A stretch of DNA of 31,510 nucleotides from Paracamarosporium sp. OC-R06-R3 (taxonomy: Eukaryota; Ascomycota; Dothideomycetes; Pleosporales; Didymosphaeriaceae). A model generated the notes under the pieces. The model saw only the letters and a program-made list of their open reading frames with translations. It made no database searches and had not been told where the DNA came from. The stretch spans positions 1 through 31,510 of the forward strand of contig JACVRA010000502.1 of NCBI GenBank assembly GCA_019828545.1, written 5' to 3'. Below, in pieces: positions 1-10,117 of this stretch; the stretch's first letter is position 1, and each line of letters starts with the position of its first letter. A program made the translations under genes and the position numbers.

Positions 1-52
1 CTCCTGGTTTGCACGATTCAATTGCTGCAAGCGCAGCCTTAATTGGATCCAT
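1..52 (-). CDS. Pogo/Fot1-type transposase, N-terminal 17 residues only (partial)
   Basis: The first 52 nt read on the minus strand as M-D-P-I-K-A-A-L-A-A-I-E-S-C-K-P-G, then leave the window. This matches the start of the transposase at the right edge (M-D-P-I-Q-A-A-T-D-E-I-E-S-L-E-P-G) at 10 of 17 positions, including MDPI, AA, IES and PG. In this family the first 50 residues form a psq-type helix-turn-helix that binds the element's ends. Only the extreme N-terminus is visible, so intactness cannot be judged. The start is fixed by the MDPI alignment and by the short leader that follows the presumed terminus. Confidence 0.6.
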   Translation of the reverse strand, partial: MDPIKAALAAIESCKPG

Positions 53-100
53 ATTGGTGAAGATGCGAGGGGTTGAAGTTGGTGCGTCGCATAGTGGGGT

Positions 101-130
101 GTGGCATGAGCTGACGCGTGGCACGAGCTG
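101..130 (-). repeat. Paired 13-nt subterminal direct repeats of the left transposon
   Basis: On the plus strand GTGGCATGAGCTG (101-113) and GTGGCACGAGCTG (118-130) differ at one base and are separated by ACGC. They lie between the presumed transposon terminus and the transposase start. Placement and spacing equal those of the right-hand element, so they are probably transposase binding sites; that role is inferred. Confidence 0.65.
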
Positions 131-148
131 CCAAGAATCGGTACGTTA

Positions 149-876
149 TCAATCCTAATAATCTAGCTCCTTTCAACTTGTGGTGTTTGATAATACTCTA
201 GGTCCTTATTTACAGCACAGCTTGCATGGTTCGCGACGTTTTGCTCCTCTCAACCATAGAAAAAGCACCATCATAATCGGAATCGCGTTGGAGAGCATTA
301 GCAGATATGGGGCAGGCGAGTGTATCAAATAGGCTCTTGTTTTACATTTGCTGGGTAGTCTTAGCACATCACGTAAGTGAATACTTCCACGCCTAAGAAA
401 CATCTTTGTACGAGGCGGTGCCGACTGACTTCAAACGCTCTTCACTTATTTAATGTATCCTCGTTACAAGACTATCGCGTGGTATACTGTGGTCATCATT
501 TAGCGCTTCTAGATAGAACCCGTATGAGAGAGCATAGTCGTCGGCCGCTCTTCGAAGCCGACATCTTAGTATGGCAGTCAAACAACAACTGGTAAGATAA
601 TTCGCCTGTTGCGAAAGATACAGCTATAAAGGCCTAGCAGAGGTATAACTACAGGATAATCATCAAAGCATTCCCATTCTCTCTATCCCATTCGCCACGG
701 GCATTAAACGTGACCTCTTGATCGAACCAGGGATGCACGAGAATGAAGGCTTCGTGGAGTGTGGAAAGGTAGATAAGATTACAGTAATCATCACTGAAGC
801 GCATTCCGAGGTTACGAAGATATGTCAGACGTATTCCAAATTTCCGAAGATAGTTGAGAACCTGCAACACTCTTTA
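149..876. other. Intergenic, no gene recognised
   Basis: Only short open frames of under 80 codons on both strands, with no recognisable domain, signal peptide or splice-joined extension. The segment separates the left transposon end from the 3' end of the secreted PAN-like gene, so it probably holds that gene's 3' UTR. I see no tRNA and no repeat here. Confidence 0.6.
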
Positions 877-2105
877 TCACTCCTTTCTACCTTCATCAAT
901 AATATTGATCTGGCCGCAATTTCCATTGCCGATGGTGAATCCATCTAGTCCGGTGGTTTGAGCCTGAGAATTGGCAACGATTGGCGGCGGGTTGGCATCG
1001 CAGTCGCCACCGCTATCGACGAGACCGCATTCGTTATTATTAGTAGGGTCGAATTCATACGAGACACAAGCCGGGTTCAACGCGCACTGCTGACAGCAAT
1101 CTGTTCCGTCAACGGCGGTGCCTCTCGCGAGACTGGCGAAACCAGTAAAGGAGACGAAGGATTTCGAGCCAGCACGCGACACAACGTTATTGGGTTGGCA
1201 CATCTCGAAGTAGGGCGTAGGTGACGCGGTAACGACGGCGGTAGCTGTCTGTGTCGCGGTCGACGTAGTGGTGGTAGTACTTGTCACTACGGTGGTTGTG
1301 AAATCAGTCGCAGTCACCGTGGTGCTAGCGTCTGAGATCGACTTTGCTGTAGTAGCGACGACAGTAGTAGTCGTGGATACCGTGACGGAGTTGGCCGTCG
1401 CGGTACTGGTTTTCGTAACAGTCGACCAGTGGCGAAAGGTCACTGTTTTCGTAACAGTATACTGGTAGCGCGCGATCTCTCTGTGAACCAGGCATTCCAC
1501 GTTCGCTGGAAAGAACTTAGGAGATTTCCCGTGTTTCCAATCTGGACCCCCAGGCCGGCCTTCAGTGTTGTTTTGAGCGACGACAGGACGCTTTAGAGCG
1601 AGCTCTAGCATAGCATCGCTACCGGCAGCGGCCTGGTAAGAGGGCGAGCTAGCGATAGGAAGGAAGTTGGCACTTGCGGAGATTGTAGTTGTTGGCGTGA
1701 GTGTAGAAGTGCTCGTGACGGTGGTGGTATCGGACGCGGTCTCAGTAACAACTACCGTACTCATTACGGTTTGTGTGGTGGTAGCGGAAAGTGTATCCGT
1801 TTTCTGGTTGGCTGTGACAGTGACGGTGCTCGATTTGGAAACAACAATAGTCGTGGTCGGTGTTGTCGTTACCGTCGTCTTCGTTGTTGTGGGGAAAGGA
1901 ATGTGTTTTACGATCCTGTAGGCTTGTCAATATCCTACGAACAAAATCACCGATCCGTGCTTACTCACGTCGTGGTTTTGGTCGTGGTTTTGACATGTCC
2001 TTTAGTAGGAGCGAACTGGGTTTTGCAAATCGGCTTCTTCAATAAGAGACCAGCAGCTGGCTGCAGGGCTAGAAGGGTGAAGAGCACCTGGAGCTGCGTC
2101 TTCAT
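877..2105 (-). CDS. Secreted Ser/Thr-rich protein with C-terminal PAN/apple-like Cys-rich region
   Basis: Two exons (2105-1969 and 1915-877) joined over a 53-nt GT-AG intron (1916-1968) give 391 residues. The start at 2105 begins a signal peptide (M-K-T-Q-L-Q-V-L-F-T-L-L-A-L-Q-P-A-A-G, residues 1-19). Residues about 38-125 and 200-280 are Thr/Ser/Val-rich, as in O-glycosylated cell-wall or mucin-like fungal proteins. The last 110 residues hold eight cysteines (285, 319, 320, 323, 329, 342, 351, 379), including DCCQQC and ACVSYEF, the pattern of fungal PAN/apple-like domains. Such domains usually bind carbohydrate or protein; no ligand can be inferred here. No catalytic motif and no GPI-like hydrophobic C-terminus is seen, so it is probably a soluble or wall-trapped extracellular protein. 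The intron join restores one Thr-rich frame, which supports the model. Confidence 0.8.
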
Positions 2106-2865
2106 TGTGATATACTGTGAAGTGAGATTATTCGATCGTTAACTCTGTTATGAGTGAATGTTCCAGGTGAGCATCTTGCTGATATTTATGGGTGAGCTGA
2201 AAAATAGCCTGTGGAATGGAGCACAACCCGTAAGCGAAGTTTGCGGTGTTTGCACATCAGGGTTGGATCGGAGCGTCCCTCGATCGCAGTGAGATCTAGA
2301 TTCGGGATTGCTGTGGAGGGCTCTGTATCATTGTGATCCGGATCGTCGCGTAACTCTGCGTGTGTTTGGGAGCCTAAATGGGTACAGCATTTTGCTGCGC
2401 TAGACGACGATAGTCATTGTGTTGCTCGTAAATTCACCGGAGATTATCATTCCAGCAGCTGCATTCTGTATCACGGTTTCACAATTCTATCATATCCCTT
2501 TCGTCACTTACCGCGATTTATCGAGGTAGTGTTAGTGCCATGATTTTCAATTGTCAGAGGAATGATGGCCTCTCAAAGGTCGGATTATAACCGGCGAGGC
2601 ATGGCTATGGATGAGTAGTCTCGACGCTAATAAGTGTCTAGCACGCAAACTGTTGACCGCGTTATCGTAGCGCTTCGCCCCTCTCTATTAGCTAGAAGCT
2701 AGATATGGGTGCTGCGAAGTTAATCATGAGGTAACAACGGTCGGACATGGTCAGTGTCAAAGCTGAGCTTCCATCTATATAGATACTCGCTGAACCGCAA
2801 AGTGCATGACTTGCCTCAATAAATCAATACATTCCGAGGCGACAAATCGTTGAACCGCGTCTCCT
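2106..2865. other. Intergenic: promoter of the PAN-like gene and 3' flank of QNS1
   Basis: Both neighbours are on the minus strand, so the left part of this segment is the upstream region of the secreted gene and the right part is the QNS1 3' flank. There is no open frame of note. A TATA-like element is listed separately. Nothing else stands out. Confidence 0.6.
2182..2189 (-). promoter_or_regulatory. TATA-like element upstream of the PAN-like gene
   Basis: On the minus strand the sequence CCCATAAATATCAGC places an ATAAATAT core about 80 nt upstream of the start codon at 2105, a plausible TATA position for a fungal gene with a short leader. There is no other support. Confidence 0.35.
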
Positions 2866-5234
2866 CTAGTTCTTCACACCCTCCTTCGCCCTCTTCTCCA
2901 GCAACTCCACCCGCTCGTCAATCTTCCTAAAAGAATACGACTCCCAGAACGAAGGGTAAAGGAACGGCCGAAGATCGAACCGGTTATCATCCGGGCTGTA
3001 CGCCTCAGCATGATACGCAGGCGTCATAGTCGTCATCTTATGCCGATTGATAGCATAGAAGTGGTGGAACCGCTTGACCTTGTCTGCCACCTCCCTCGGG
3101 CTCGCCCGATCCTTCCAGTCGTGTACAAGACGGCAGAACATCGTATACGGGCCCGCCTTCTTCTCCTTGCGCAGACGTCCAAAGTCAGAGAGCTCTGCGT
3201 ATGTCATGCCCATGTCCGCTTCATCGGATTGCACGTAGTCTGCGGTTATGGGCTCCAACTCGGCGGTAGGCGTTGCGTCGACAAACTCGTCGAGGATGGG
3301 TAGTTCAAAGGATTTCGCAGCCCAGCGGACGAATCTCTTGAGATCGGTCTTGGAGATGGAACCAATTGGGTTGATGTCGGCAGAAGAGCAATCGTATTTG
3401 GTAAGGTAGCCTCGGAGACACTCATCGACGTTGCCACTGCCGAGAACGAGGAGGCCGCCGCCGCCGTCGCGCTGGCGCACGGTTGGGAGGAGCTGGGCGA
3501 GCATATAGGCGGTTACCATGCGCTGACGGGCTTGGATGTTCTGCAAAGCGAGGTTCTCAGTCTGAGATCCACCGTGGACTTTGAACTTGGGGTCGAATCC
3601 AGTGGCTTGAGTGAAGATCTGGCGCTGCGCATCGAAAGCAGCATCGATGTTGAGGTCTGTGTGGTATGCACCAATGTCTTTAGCTAGGCGCTCGGCACGG
3701 GACCGAGTTTCAGATGAGGACTGGCTAGCCATGCCCATGTAGGCTGTGTGAAGGACGGAACTGCAGATGTCTTGTGCGGAGCTGGGAAGCCAGTTGGTGT
3801 CGTGGTGATAGGGGCCACAGATGCGCTTGACGTCTGCAATGACCTGTTCATTACCCTTCTGAACCGCAGCGAAGACCTCGCGGCACATGGAAAAGACGAG
3901 TGTCGCTGTGGAGCAGCTGTCGATGCCACCAGATAGTGGAATAAAAAAGCCTGCTGACTTGGACCGACGGAGGTAGTCCCACAGCCAGCACGCCGGACCG
4001 AGGGCGATTTCTTCCTCTGGGGCGTGGACACGCAGCGGACGGGACTTATTGGGGAACACGTCCAGATCGAGATCGGTCTCACCTTGGCCAAGGGAGAAGT
4101 CTACATCTATACGCGTATATTCTGGAGCAGACTGACTTTGTGCACCTCTCGATGGGCTCGTTCGGTACGAATTGACCTCCTCGATGTCCACGATAGCAGT
4201 CACGACTTCTACGTCTGTCATGCTGAACTGGCTTCCCTGATTGACGATCTGGCCATTAACAATGACCATGGCACAGCCGTCATAGTAGAGGCGGTCGCCG
4301 TCACAACCTTTCTGATTGCTGTACAAGTACACGCCGCCGTTCTTGCGCGTGGCTTCGAGAATCAACGCTATGCGCGTCTCCAGTTTACGTAGCTCATGGT
4401 GCGAACCAGAGGAGTTGGTGATGATGTCAACGCCGTTGAGCCCCATGTTGATATGGGGGCTCTCGGGCACAAACAGCTCTTCACAGCTTTCGACGCCAAT
4501 GCAAGCATCGTTTGTACTCAGCACTGCATCTCCGATAAGGACCTTTCTTGCACCCTGGATCTTAGCTATCGCATCAGGCAAAACAAACTCTTCCACTTTC
4601 AAGGGCTTCTTCCAAGGAATGAAGTATCGCATCTCACGATAGTTGCCATCGTTGGCAAGGTGCATCTTAGGGCGGATCATGAGAATTTTGGAGTTAAGTA
4701 TGACGACGCGGCAGTTGTAGCGGTTACCGCGGTGGAGGACAGGCATGCCGAGGTCGATGATGATATCGTGGAGGGACTTATCTTCAAGGATCTGCTGGAG
4801 CATGGCCATGGAGTTTTCGTAGACCTCAGATTCGAGGAAGTGGTCGAGACAGCCCTGAGATAGTTAGCAGTGGAAAGGATCCGTACATATGTGTTGAGCT
4901 TTTAGAATCACGACGTATTATACAGCATCCACCAAAGTAAACATCCATAGCATTCTCTAGGGAGGACTCACATAACCGCTGATCTCCAGCTCGGGCCCAA
5001 CGCGAAGTTTTGCTCCCTAAGGCGGGGTAGTCAGTGAGGCGGGCTGGAGAGAGCATCAAAGTTGCCTACTTTGGCCTTTGCGATCCGGATGGATTCTACT
5101 ATACGGCCTTTATTTCCATCGAAGTCAAGAGCCCATTGATCTTGATAGGCTGTCAGCAGGCAGGGTATAAATCGGGTTAGTCATGGTAGGTGCGTACTGA
5201 GAGCGCACGTTGCGACATGCATTAACCTCCCCAT
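2866..5234 (-). CDS. QNS1: Glutamine-dependent NAD(+) synthetase
   Basis: Four exons (5234-5198, 5140-5070, 5016-4972, 4854-2866) give 713 residues, essentially the length of yeast Qns1. The enzyme makes NAD+ from deamido-NAD+, ATP and glutamine, the last step of NAD synthesis, in the cytosol or nucleus. The N-terminal nitrilase-type glutaminase carries the family's Glu-Lys-Cys triad at E45 (VGPELEISGYG), K114 (IRPKMHL) and C175 (GVESCEEL), the positions known for eukaryotic enzymes, which confirms the three N-terminal introns (57, 53 and 117 nt). The synthetase domain has the ATP-pyrophosphatase P-loop SGGIDS at 359-364. The ammonia made in the first domain is passed to the second (family knowledge). 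Exon 2 could also start 9 nt earlier at another AG, but the used site gives the conserved LNQWALDF. The 3' end is in an intact frame. No defect is seen. Confidence 0.95.
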
Positions 5235-6205
5235 GTTGAAAGACGGTGTCGCTGTGATACTCCTGTATTGCTTATGCTGGTGTGACTTGTGGCAGGATGC
5301 AGTGTTGGGTGTACAGCGTCTTGAGGCTGCTACGTGTGAGTTTGTATGAGGTTCCAAGGAGTCATAGTATCGTACCCGCCTCAGATGTCTAGCCCGATGC
5401 AGGCCAAAAGACCAAAAGCAGATAGCGTTGAGGTGACTGACAGCGAAGACGCGCCCAAGGTTGATCCGTCCGAGTATCGGCAGTGGTCGTGCTGGCGATG
5501 TTTCTTTTCGGTCGCACGTGCAGCTCCAGCCACAGACATCACGTGCGTTTCAGCGTCCCGCCCCGACGAATGTCCGACCCGGCGATCTGGGCGCGATGGC
5601 AGCGCGTACGCCTATCGCGAGCCGCGTGCCCCTGGATGTTTTCGTCAACGACGTAATTCTGGCGTCGGGCAGCTGGACTGCGCGGAGGGCTCGCACGCAC
5701 CACAACGGCGGCACTACACGCCTAGCAGCAGCCGTCTTTCGCTGCGATGCTGCAAATGGCGCGCCCCCGCGCGTTCCAGCCTGGGACCCTGCTTTTAGTG
5801 CATGCCAGTGACAGCGGCCGCGAATGAGAGCGGGTCCGCGGTCGAGGGTGCGCGGTCCGCTTACAGGGACAACGCGAGAAATCTGCCCACAGTTCTTGTG
5901 ATAACCTGGTACACGGTCCTTTCGCTCTTGCCAGCAGGCGCCCCGTCGCTGCTTCCTTCCTCCAAGCTGCGGCTTCCTCTTCTAGCCGAGCGAGTGACAT
6001 CACGCCCCCGAGGAGCAGTCGCCGCCCGCGCCCTTGTGCGCCTTCCGCCGTCGTGCCAATCGTCCGCCAACGACTTCTAGGCGCGGCCAGATCGCCGCAG
6101 CCAAACCCAGCCGTCTGCGCTGATCGCTCGCCTGCCTGCGAATTTGCCGTAGCATGCTCATTCTTTTTGTCACCTCCTGCGACTGTTCCTTGTCTTTAAG
6201 CCGCC
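5235..6205. other. GC-rich divergent intergenic region between QNS1 and the histidine kinase
   Basis: This 970-bp spacer is the shared upstream region of two divergently transcribed genes. It is GC-rich, which opens several long but overlapping frames (for example 5346-5798 and 5461-5811) that look arginine-rich, match no domain I know and exclude one another. I treat them as non-coding. A pair of CACGTG sites is listed separately. The right part is pyrimidine-rich and is probably the 5' leader of the kinase gene. Confidence 0.55.
5515..5545. promoter_or_regulatory. Pair of CACGTG palindromes (E-box/bHLH type) in the divergent promoter
   Basis: CACGTG occurs at 5515-5520 and again at 5540-5545, 25 bp apart, about 280-310 bp upstream of the QNS1 start and 660-690 bp upstream of the kinase start. 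CACGTG is bound by fungal bHLH factors. Functional use here is inferred only from the close pairing. Confidence 0.35.
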
Positions 6206-6568
6206 ATGGCCGAGCGTGCCCCTGCGCCTGCACGCTCGCAGCACCGCAACCCCCACGGCCACATGGACGAGGTCGAGAGGACAAACGAACGCGAGTTCTA
6301 CAGGTGAGCTTGCCTCGAGCATACAGCTGCCGACCCATGAGTGCTGCATCCCCCACTGAGCACCTCGCAGATACTACAACCACTCCCAACGCTCCAAACA
6401 AGATGGCCAGCGCAAGCAATCCCCTGTTCTCCCGCCCCTCCAGACAGCAGGCCCCCCGGCGTCCCAGCCAGAAGAAGTCCAGCCCTCCGACGACAAGGCA
6501 TTGGCCGCTTTTGCACAACTAGGCGCTCTGCGTCTAAATTGTCGCCGCTGCCTGATCTCCTTCTTTGA
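6154..6568 (+). other. Overlapping upstream ORF on the spliced histidine-kinase transcript
   Basis: An ATG at 6154, 52 nt before the kinase start, opens a frame that continues across the same intron (6304-6370 removed) to a TGA ending at 6568: 115 codons, out of frame with the kinase. If transcripts begin upstream of 6154, scanning ribosomes would meet this ATG first. The peptide is Pro/Arg-rich and has no domain I recognise, so any role would be translational control. If the transcription start lies between 6154 and 6206, it is irrelevant. Confidence 0.3.
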
Positions 6569-9500
6569 CCGACGAAACTGCTTCATCCTTGCTGAAGCTA
6601 CGCGTACCGCTTCCCTCATTACAGGACAACCCGAGTTCGAACAGGACGACCTGCAATGGGGGACCTCCATCGTTCCCAAAAACGAGAGCATTTGCTACTA
6701 CACAGTCAAGCTGCCTTGGGGCCATCCTGTCCAGCCCGTAGACCCTTATTCGCCCCACCCCTCTCTAGTCGTCAACGACCTTTCTCGGGACGAGCGTTTC
6801 AAGAACTATGCTTTTGTGGCTGGCCCGCCTCATTCGCGTTTCTACGCAGGCGTTCCGATTCGCACCCCTGGCGGCCACAGTATTGGAACCTACTGCGTCT
6901 TGGACGATAAGCCGCACGATGGGCTCTCCGACTTCGAATTGAGGTTTATGAAGGATATGGCAGTGACCGTCATGCGCCATCTGGAAATGTCTCGCGCTGC
7001 TGAAGATCACAAGAGAGGCGGAGTCATGGTTAAAAGCTTGGGCTCTTTTGCAGATGGTAAATCATCTCTTGATGAATGGTGGGAGGAGACAGAAGCCGCG
7101 TCCTTGACCGGATCTCCATCCGAGAGTGTACCCCTTCAACGGCAACGCCGTCCGACCATAAGCGCCGTGTCGCCGACTACCATTATCCAGCCAGCACTGT
7201 TAGGTAGGAACGATAGCGCCGAGTCTAGCGTTCCTAGTTTGAACAGTGCGAACCCGACATCTCCATCCAGCTTAGCTGCCGGCAGCGTTGTCGTTACGCC
7301 AGCTTCAGAAATCATGGATCCTGTCAAGCCCGAGGTCGCGTACAAAACGGCATCTTCCACTGGCGATGGCAAGCCTGATGCCGTGGTTCCTGAAACTAAT
7401 GCTATCTTTGAAAGAGCGGCCCAAATGATTGTCGAGGCTGTCGAAGCTGAAGGGGCAGTATTCTTCGACGCGAAGGTCAGTACTTTTGGCGGGCTCGTTG
7501 ACGATGACTTCGCTGCCGAGCAACCACCTGAACCAGATAAACCATGTGCCATTTTGGGCGCAGCGCGATTTAAGAGCTCACAGCACCCATTATCATCGTC
7601 CAGCCAATTCTTCATGGCCGAAAGCCTCCTCAAACATCTCCTGCGCAGCTACGCCCACGGTCAAATCTTCAACTTTGACGACGACCTTACCCCAACGGCG
7701 ACCGAATCCACTTCAGGGGATGAGACAGACCTGTCGGTGACCCGGAGATCTGATTCCGTTCGATCTGCCGATGACGAACAGGTACTCAGAGAGGTTTTTC
7801 CACGAGCTCGAAGCCTTATCATTTACCCGCTGTGGGACGCGCACCGCGACCGGTGGTATTCAAGCCTTATCATATGGAGTTCAGACCCTATGCGCGTCTT
7901 TACCAATGAGCAAGAGCTTAGTTATCTTTCTGCATTCAGTAACAGCGTGATGGCAGAAGTGGCACGGTTGGATACCAGGCTCGCCGACTCTGCGAAGGCG
8001 GATTTCATCTCTTCGATCAGTCACGAGTTGCGCTCACCGTTACATGGTATTCTTGGCATGACAGATTTATTGAAGGACACGTCGATAAATGGACAACAAC
8101 AGTCGCACATTCAAACTATCGAAAATTGCGGCAAGACTTTGCTAGAGACTATCAACCATGTAAGAGCATATGGTAGTGCACCAATAACGAATTGCTAATG
8201 TCACTCAAGGTTCTCGACTATGCGAAGATCAATAATCTTACCCGAGGTGCCTCGAAGAAACGTTCCAAGCGGCGAACGAAGAGCGTAAAGCACGTAATAA
8301 CGCCCAGCCAGGGACATACAAACGACATCATGACGATCATTTCTGATTTTGACATCAGCGTGCTGATCGAAGAAGTGCTTGAGACCGTGTTTGCTGGTTT
8401 CAATTTCAGCAAGAATAATTTCGAGAGCCTCGATCAACGACCGAAGAAATTTGAACCTCCACCGGTTTCCGTAATCGTCGACATCAACAAATGGGATAAC
8501 TATGTTTTCCGCACTCAGCCGGGTGCCTGGAGACGTATCCTTATGAATTTGTTTGGCAATGCGCTCAAGTACACACCTGCTGGATTCATTAAGGTCAAAC
8601 TCCAGGTGATACCAAGTGTCAACAAGAACGATGATTGCAAAGAGCTCAGGCTTACTGTAACTGACTCTGGAATCGGCATGTCTGAGGACTATATAAACAA
8701 CAGGTTATTCCATTCGTTCGCGCAGGAGAATCCACTTAGCCAAGGAACTGGGCTTGGATTAAGCATCGTCAAACAGTTGGTGGAACTATTGGGCGGAGAC
8801 ATCGAGGTCCGTAGCGAGAAAGGTAGAGGGACGAAGTTCACGGTCAATTGTCCACTGAAGTCATCATCTTTATCTCCTATGGTATCCGCTCTGAACCTAG
8901 ACCAGGATGTTTCCAACGTGTACAAGCGCACGCAAGGCAAACTTGTACGATTTGTGGGGTTCGATGATGATTTCGATGATTATGTGGCGGTTAAGAGTTT
9001 GAAGGACAAGAATGCGTCGAAGATCGCAGAGAAGGCACTTGAAAACCAGTGCAAAGACTGGTTCGGTATGGGTGTGTGGAACCCTAATGCTGCCAACGCA
9101 CCAGCACCCGACCTGATCATGGCGACTGAATCTGGAGCACGAGGATTAAGGGAGCAATTCAGCAAGACCCCCGACGCTGCCCCTTCTGCTCCAGTTGTAG
9201 TCCTCTGCCGTGCCGCCGCGCTGGCTCAATCGACGACTGCAATTACTGTACCGGGATTGATATTTGAATGTATCGCACAGCCATGCGGTCCGCACAAGCT
9301 TGCTAGAGCTCTTGCGTCATCCCTTGACCGACAAGCAAACCGCCTTGTGGCTCAGTCAACAGAAAATGATGAAACGCCTTTATCGGAACTATCGCAGCTC
9401 ACTCTCAAGGAAAACTCACCACCTCAAAGTCCAACGAAGTCCATATCCTCGGTCCTTAGCCTGCCACGCCCGCACATCAAGTCAGCGATCAGTGCTCCTG

Positions 9501-10117
9501 AGATACGATCCGTTAACCACAGCCCTGTTAATTCCGTCGCTGTTTCCTTCAACGCTCTCAACTGCCTCGCGGTCGACGACAATCCAATCAATTTACGCCT
9601 CTTACATAGCTTCGTGGAGAAGCTCGGTCACCGCCATGTGCTCGCTAAGAACGGTCTTGAGGCACTAAAAGCGTACAAGACTGCCTCTCTAGACGCCGTC
9701 TCCATATCAACCTCTCGCATCGATGTCATCTTGATGGATATCAATATGCCCGAGATGGATGGTCTCGAAGCTACACGACAAATCAGGGCTCACGAGAGAG
9801 ATAATAATCTTCCACCTGTTACAATCATTGCGCTTACTGGTCTGGCGAGCTCGGAAGCGCAACAAGAGGCTCATGCAAGTGGGGTCAATCTGTTCTTGAT
9901 CAAACCGGTAAGATTGACGGATCTGGAGGTCGTGCTTAAGGGCGTCGTGACCAGTGAGGACGGCGCAAAAGAGACAGAGGAGGAGAAAGGCAAGGGCGAG
10001 AAAAGCAAGGATGGTACTGGTGACTCCGTGTCTGAAGTCAAAAATATGGGGCAAAGCAATCTACTGACCGAGAAAAACACCTCGGATGCACACAATCGGA
10101 GCAAGAGCACGGTATGA
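6206..10117 (+). CDS. Hybrid sensor histidine kinase (GAF - HisKA - HATPase - degenerate REC - REC)
   Basis: Three exons (6206-6303, 6371-8159, 8210-10117) give 1264 residues; the introns are 67 and 50 nt. The start has a strong context (GCCGCCATGG). A GAF-like sensor spans about residues 92-265, with a second weaker GAF-like region at about 395-560. The dimerisation helix has the phospho-acceptor His584 in SHELRSPLHG. The ATPase has its N-box near 741 (NLFGNALKYTP), then DSGIGM and GTGLGLS. The C-terminal receiver (about 1076-1200) has the acidic pair AVDDN, phospho-Asp1139 in LMDINMPEMDG, the ALTG Thr and the IKP Lys. It should autophosphorylate on His, pass phosphate to its own receiver and then feed a YPD1-type phosphotransfer protein (family knowledge). 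No membrane segment is seen, so it is probably cytosolic. Between kinase and receiver lies a receiver-like region without the phospho-Asp. The signal sensed is unknown, and I do not assign a fungal kinase class. Confidence 0.92.

Larger units (their letters stand above)
1..146 (-). mobile_element. 5' end of a Fot1/pogo-type DNA transposon, cut by the window edge
   Basis: Read on the minus strand, a terminus TA|ACGT (TA at 147-148, ACGT at 143-146) is followed by two 13-nt direct repeats, CAGCTCGTGCCAC (118-130) and CAGCTCATGCCAC (101-113), separated by 4 nt. The transposase start codon lies about 94 nt inside the terminus. The element at the right edge has the same plan. Pogo/Fot1-family elements insert at TA and carry subterminal repeats in their inverted repeats; that is family knowledge. 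The exact end at 146 is inferred, because the matching 3' inverted repeat lies outside the window. Confidence 0.6.

Noticed and set aside
1268..1921. Plus-strand Val-rich open frames opposite the PAN-like gene
   Set aside because: They are the antisense reading of Thr/Ser-rich codons (ACC/ACG read as GGT/CGT and GTG/GTA), with no start context or introns of their own.
4024..4863. Long plus-strand frames within QNS1
   Set aside because: Shadow frames of a highly conserved minus-strand gene; no independent motif.
5346..5811. Two long overlapping plus-strand open frames (150 and 116 codons) upstream of the histidine kinase
   Set aside because: They lie in GC-rich DNA where stop codons are rare, overlap in different frames, are Arg/Pro/Ala-rich without any domain, and sit where a divergent promoter is expected.
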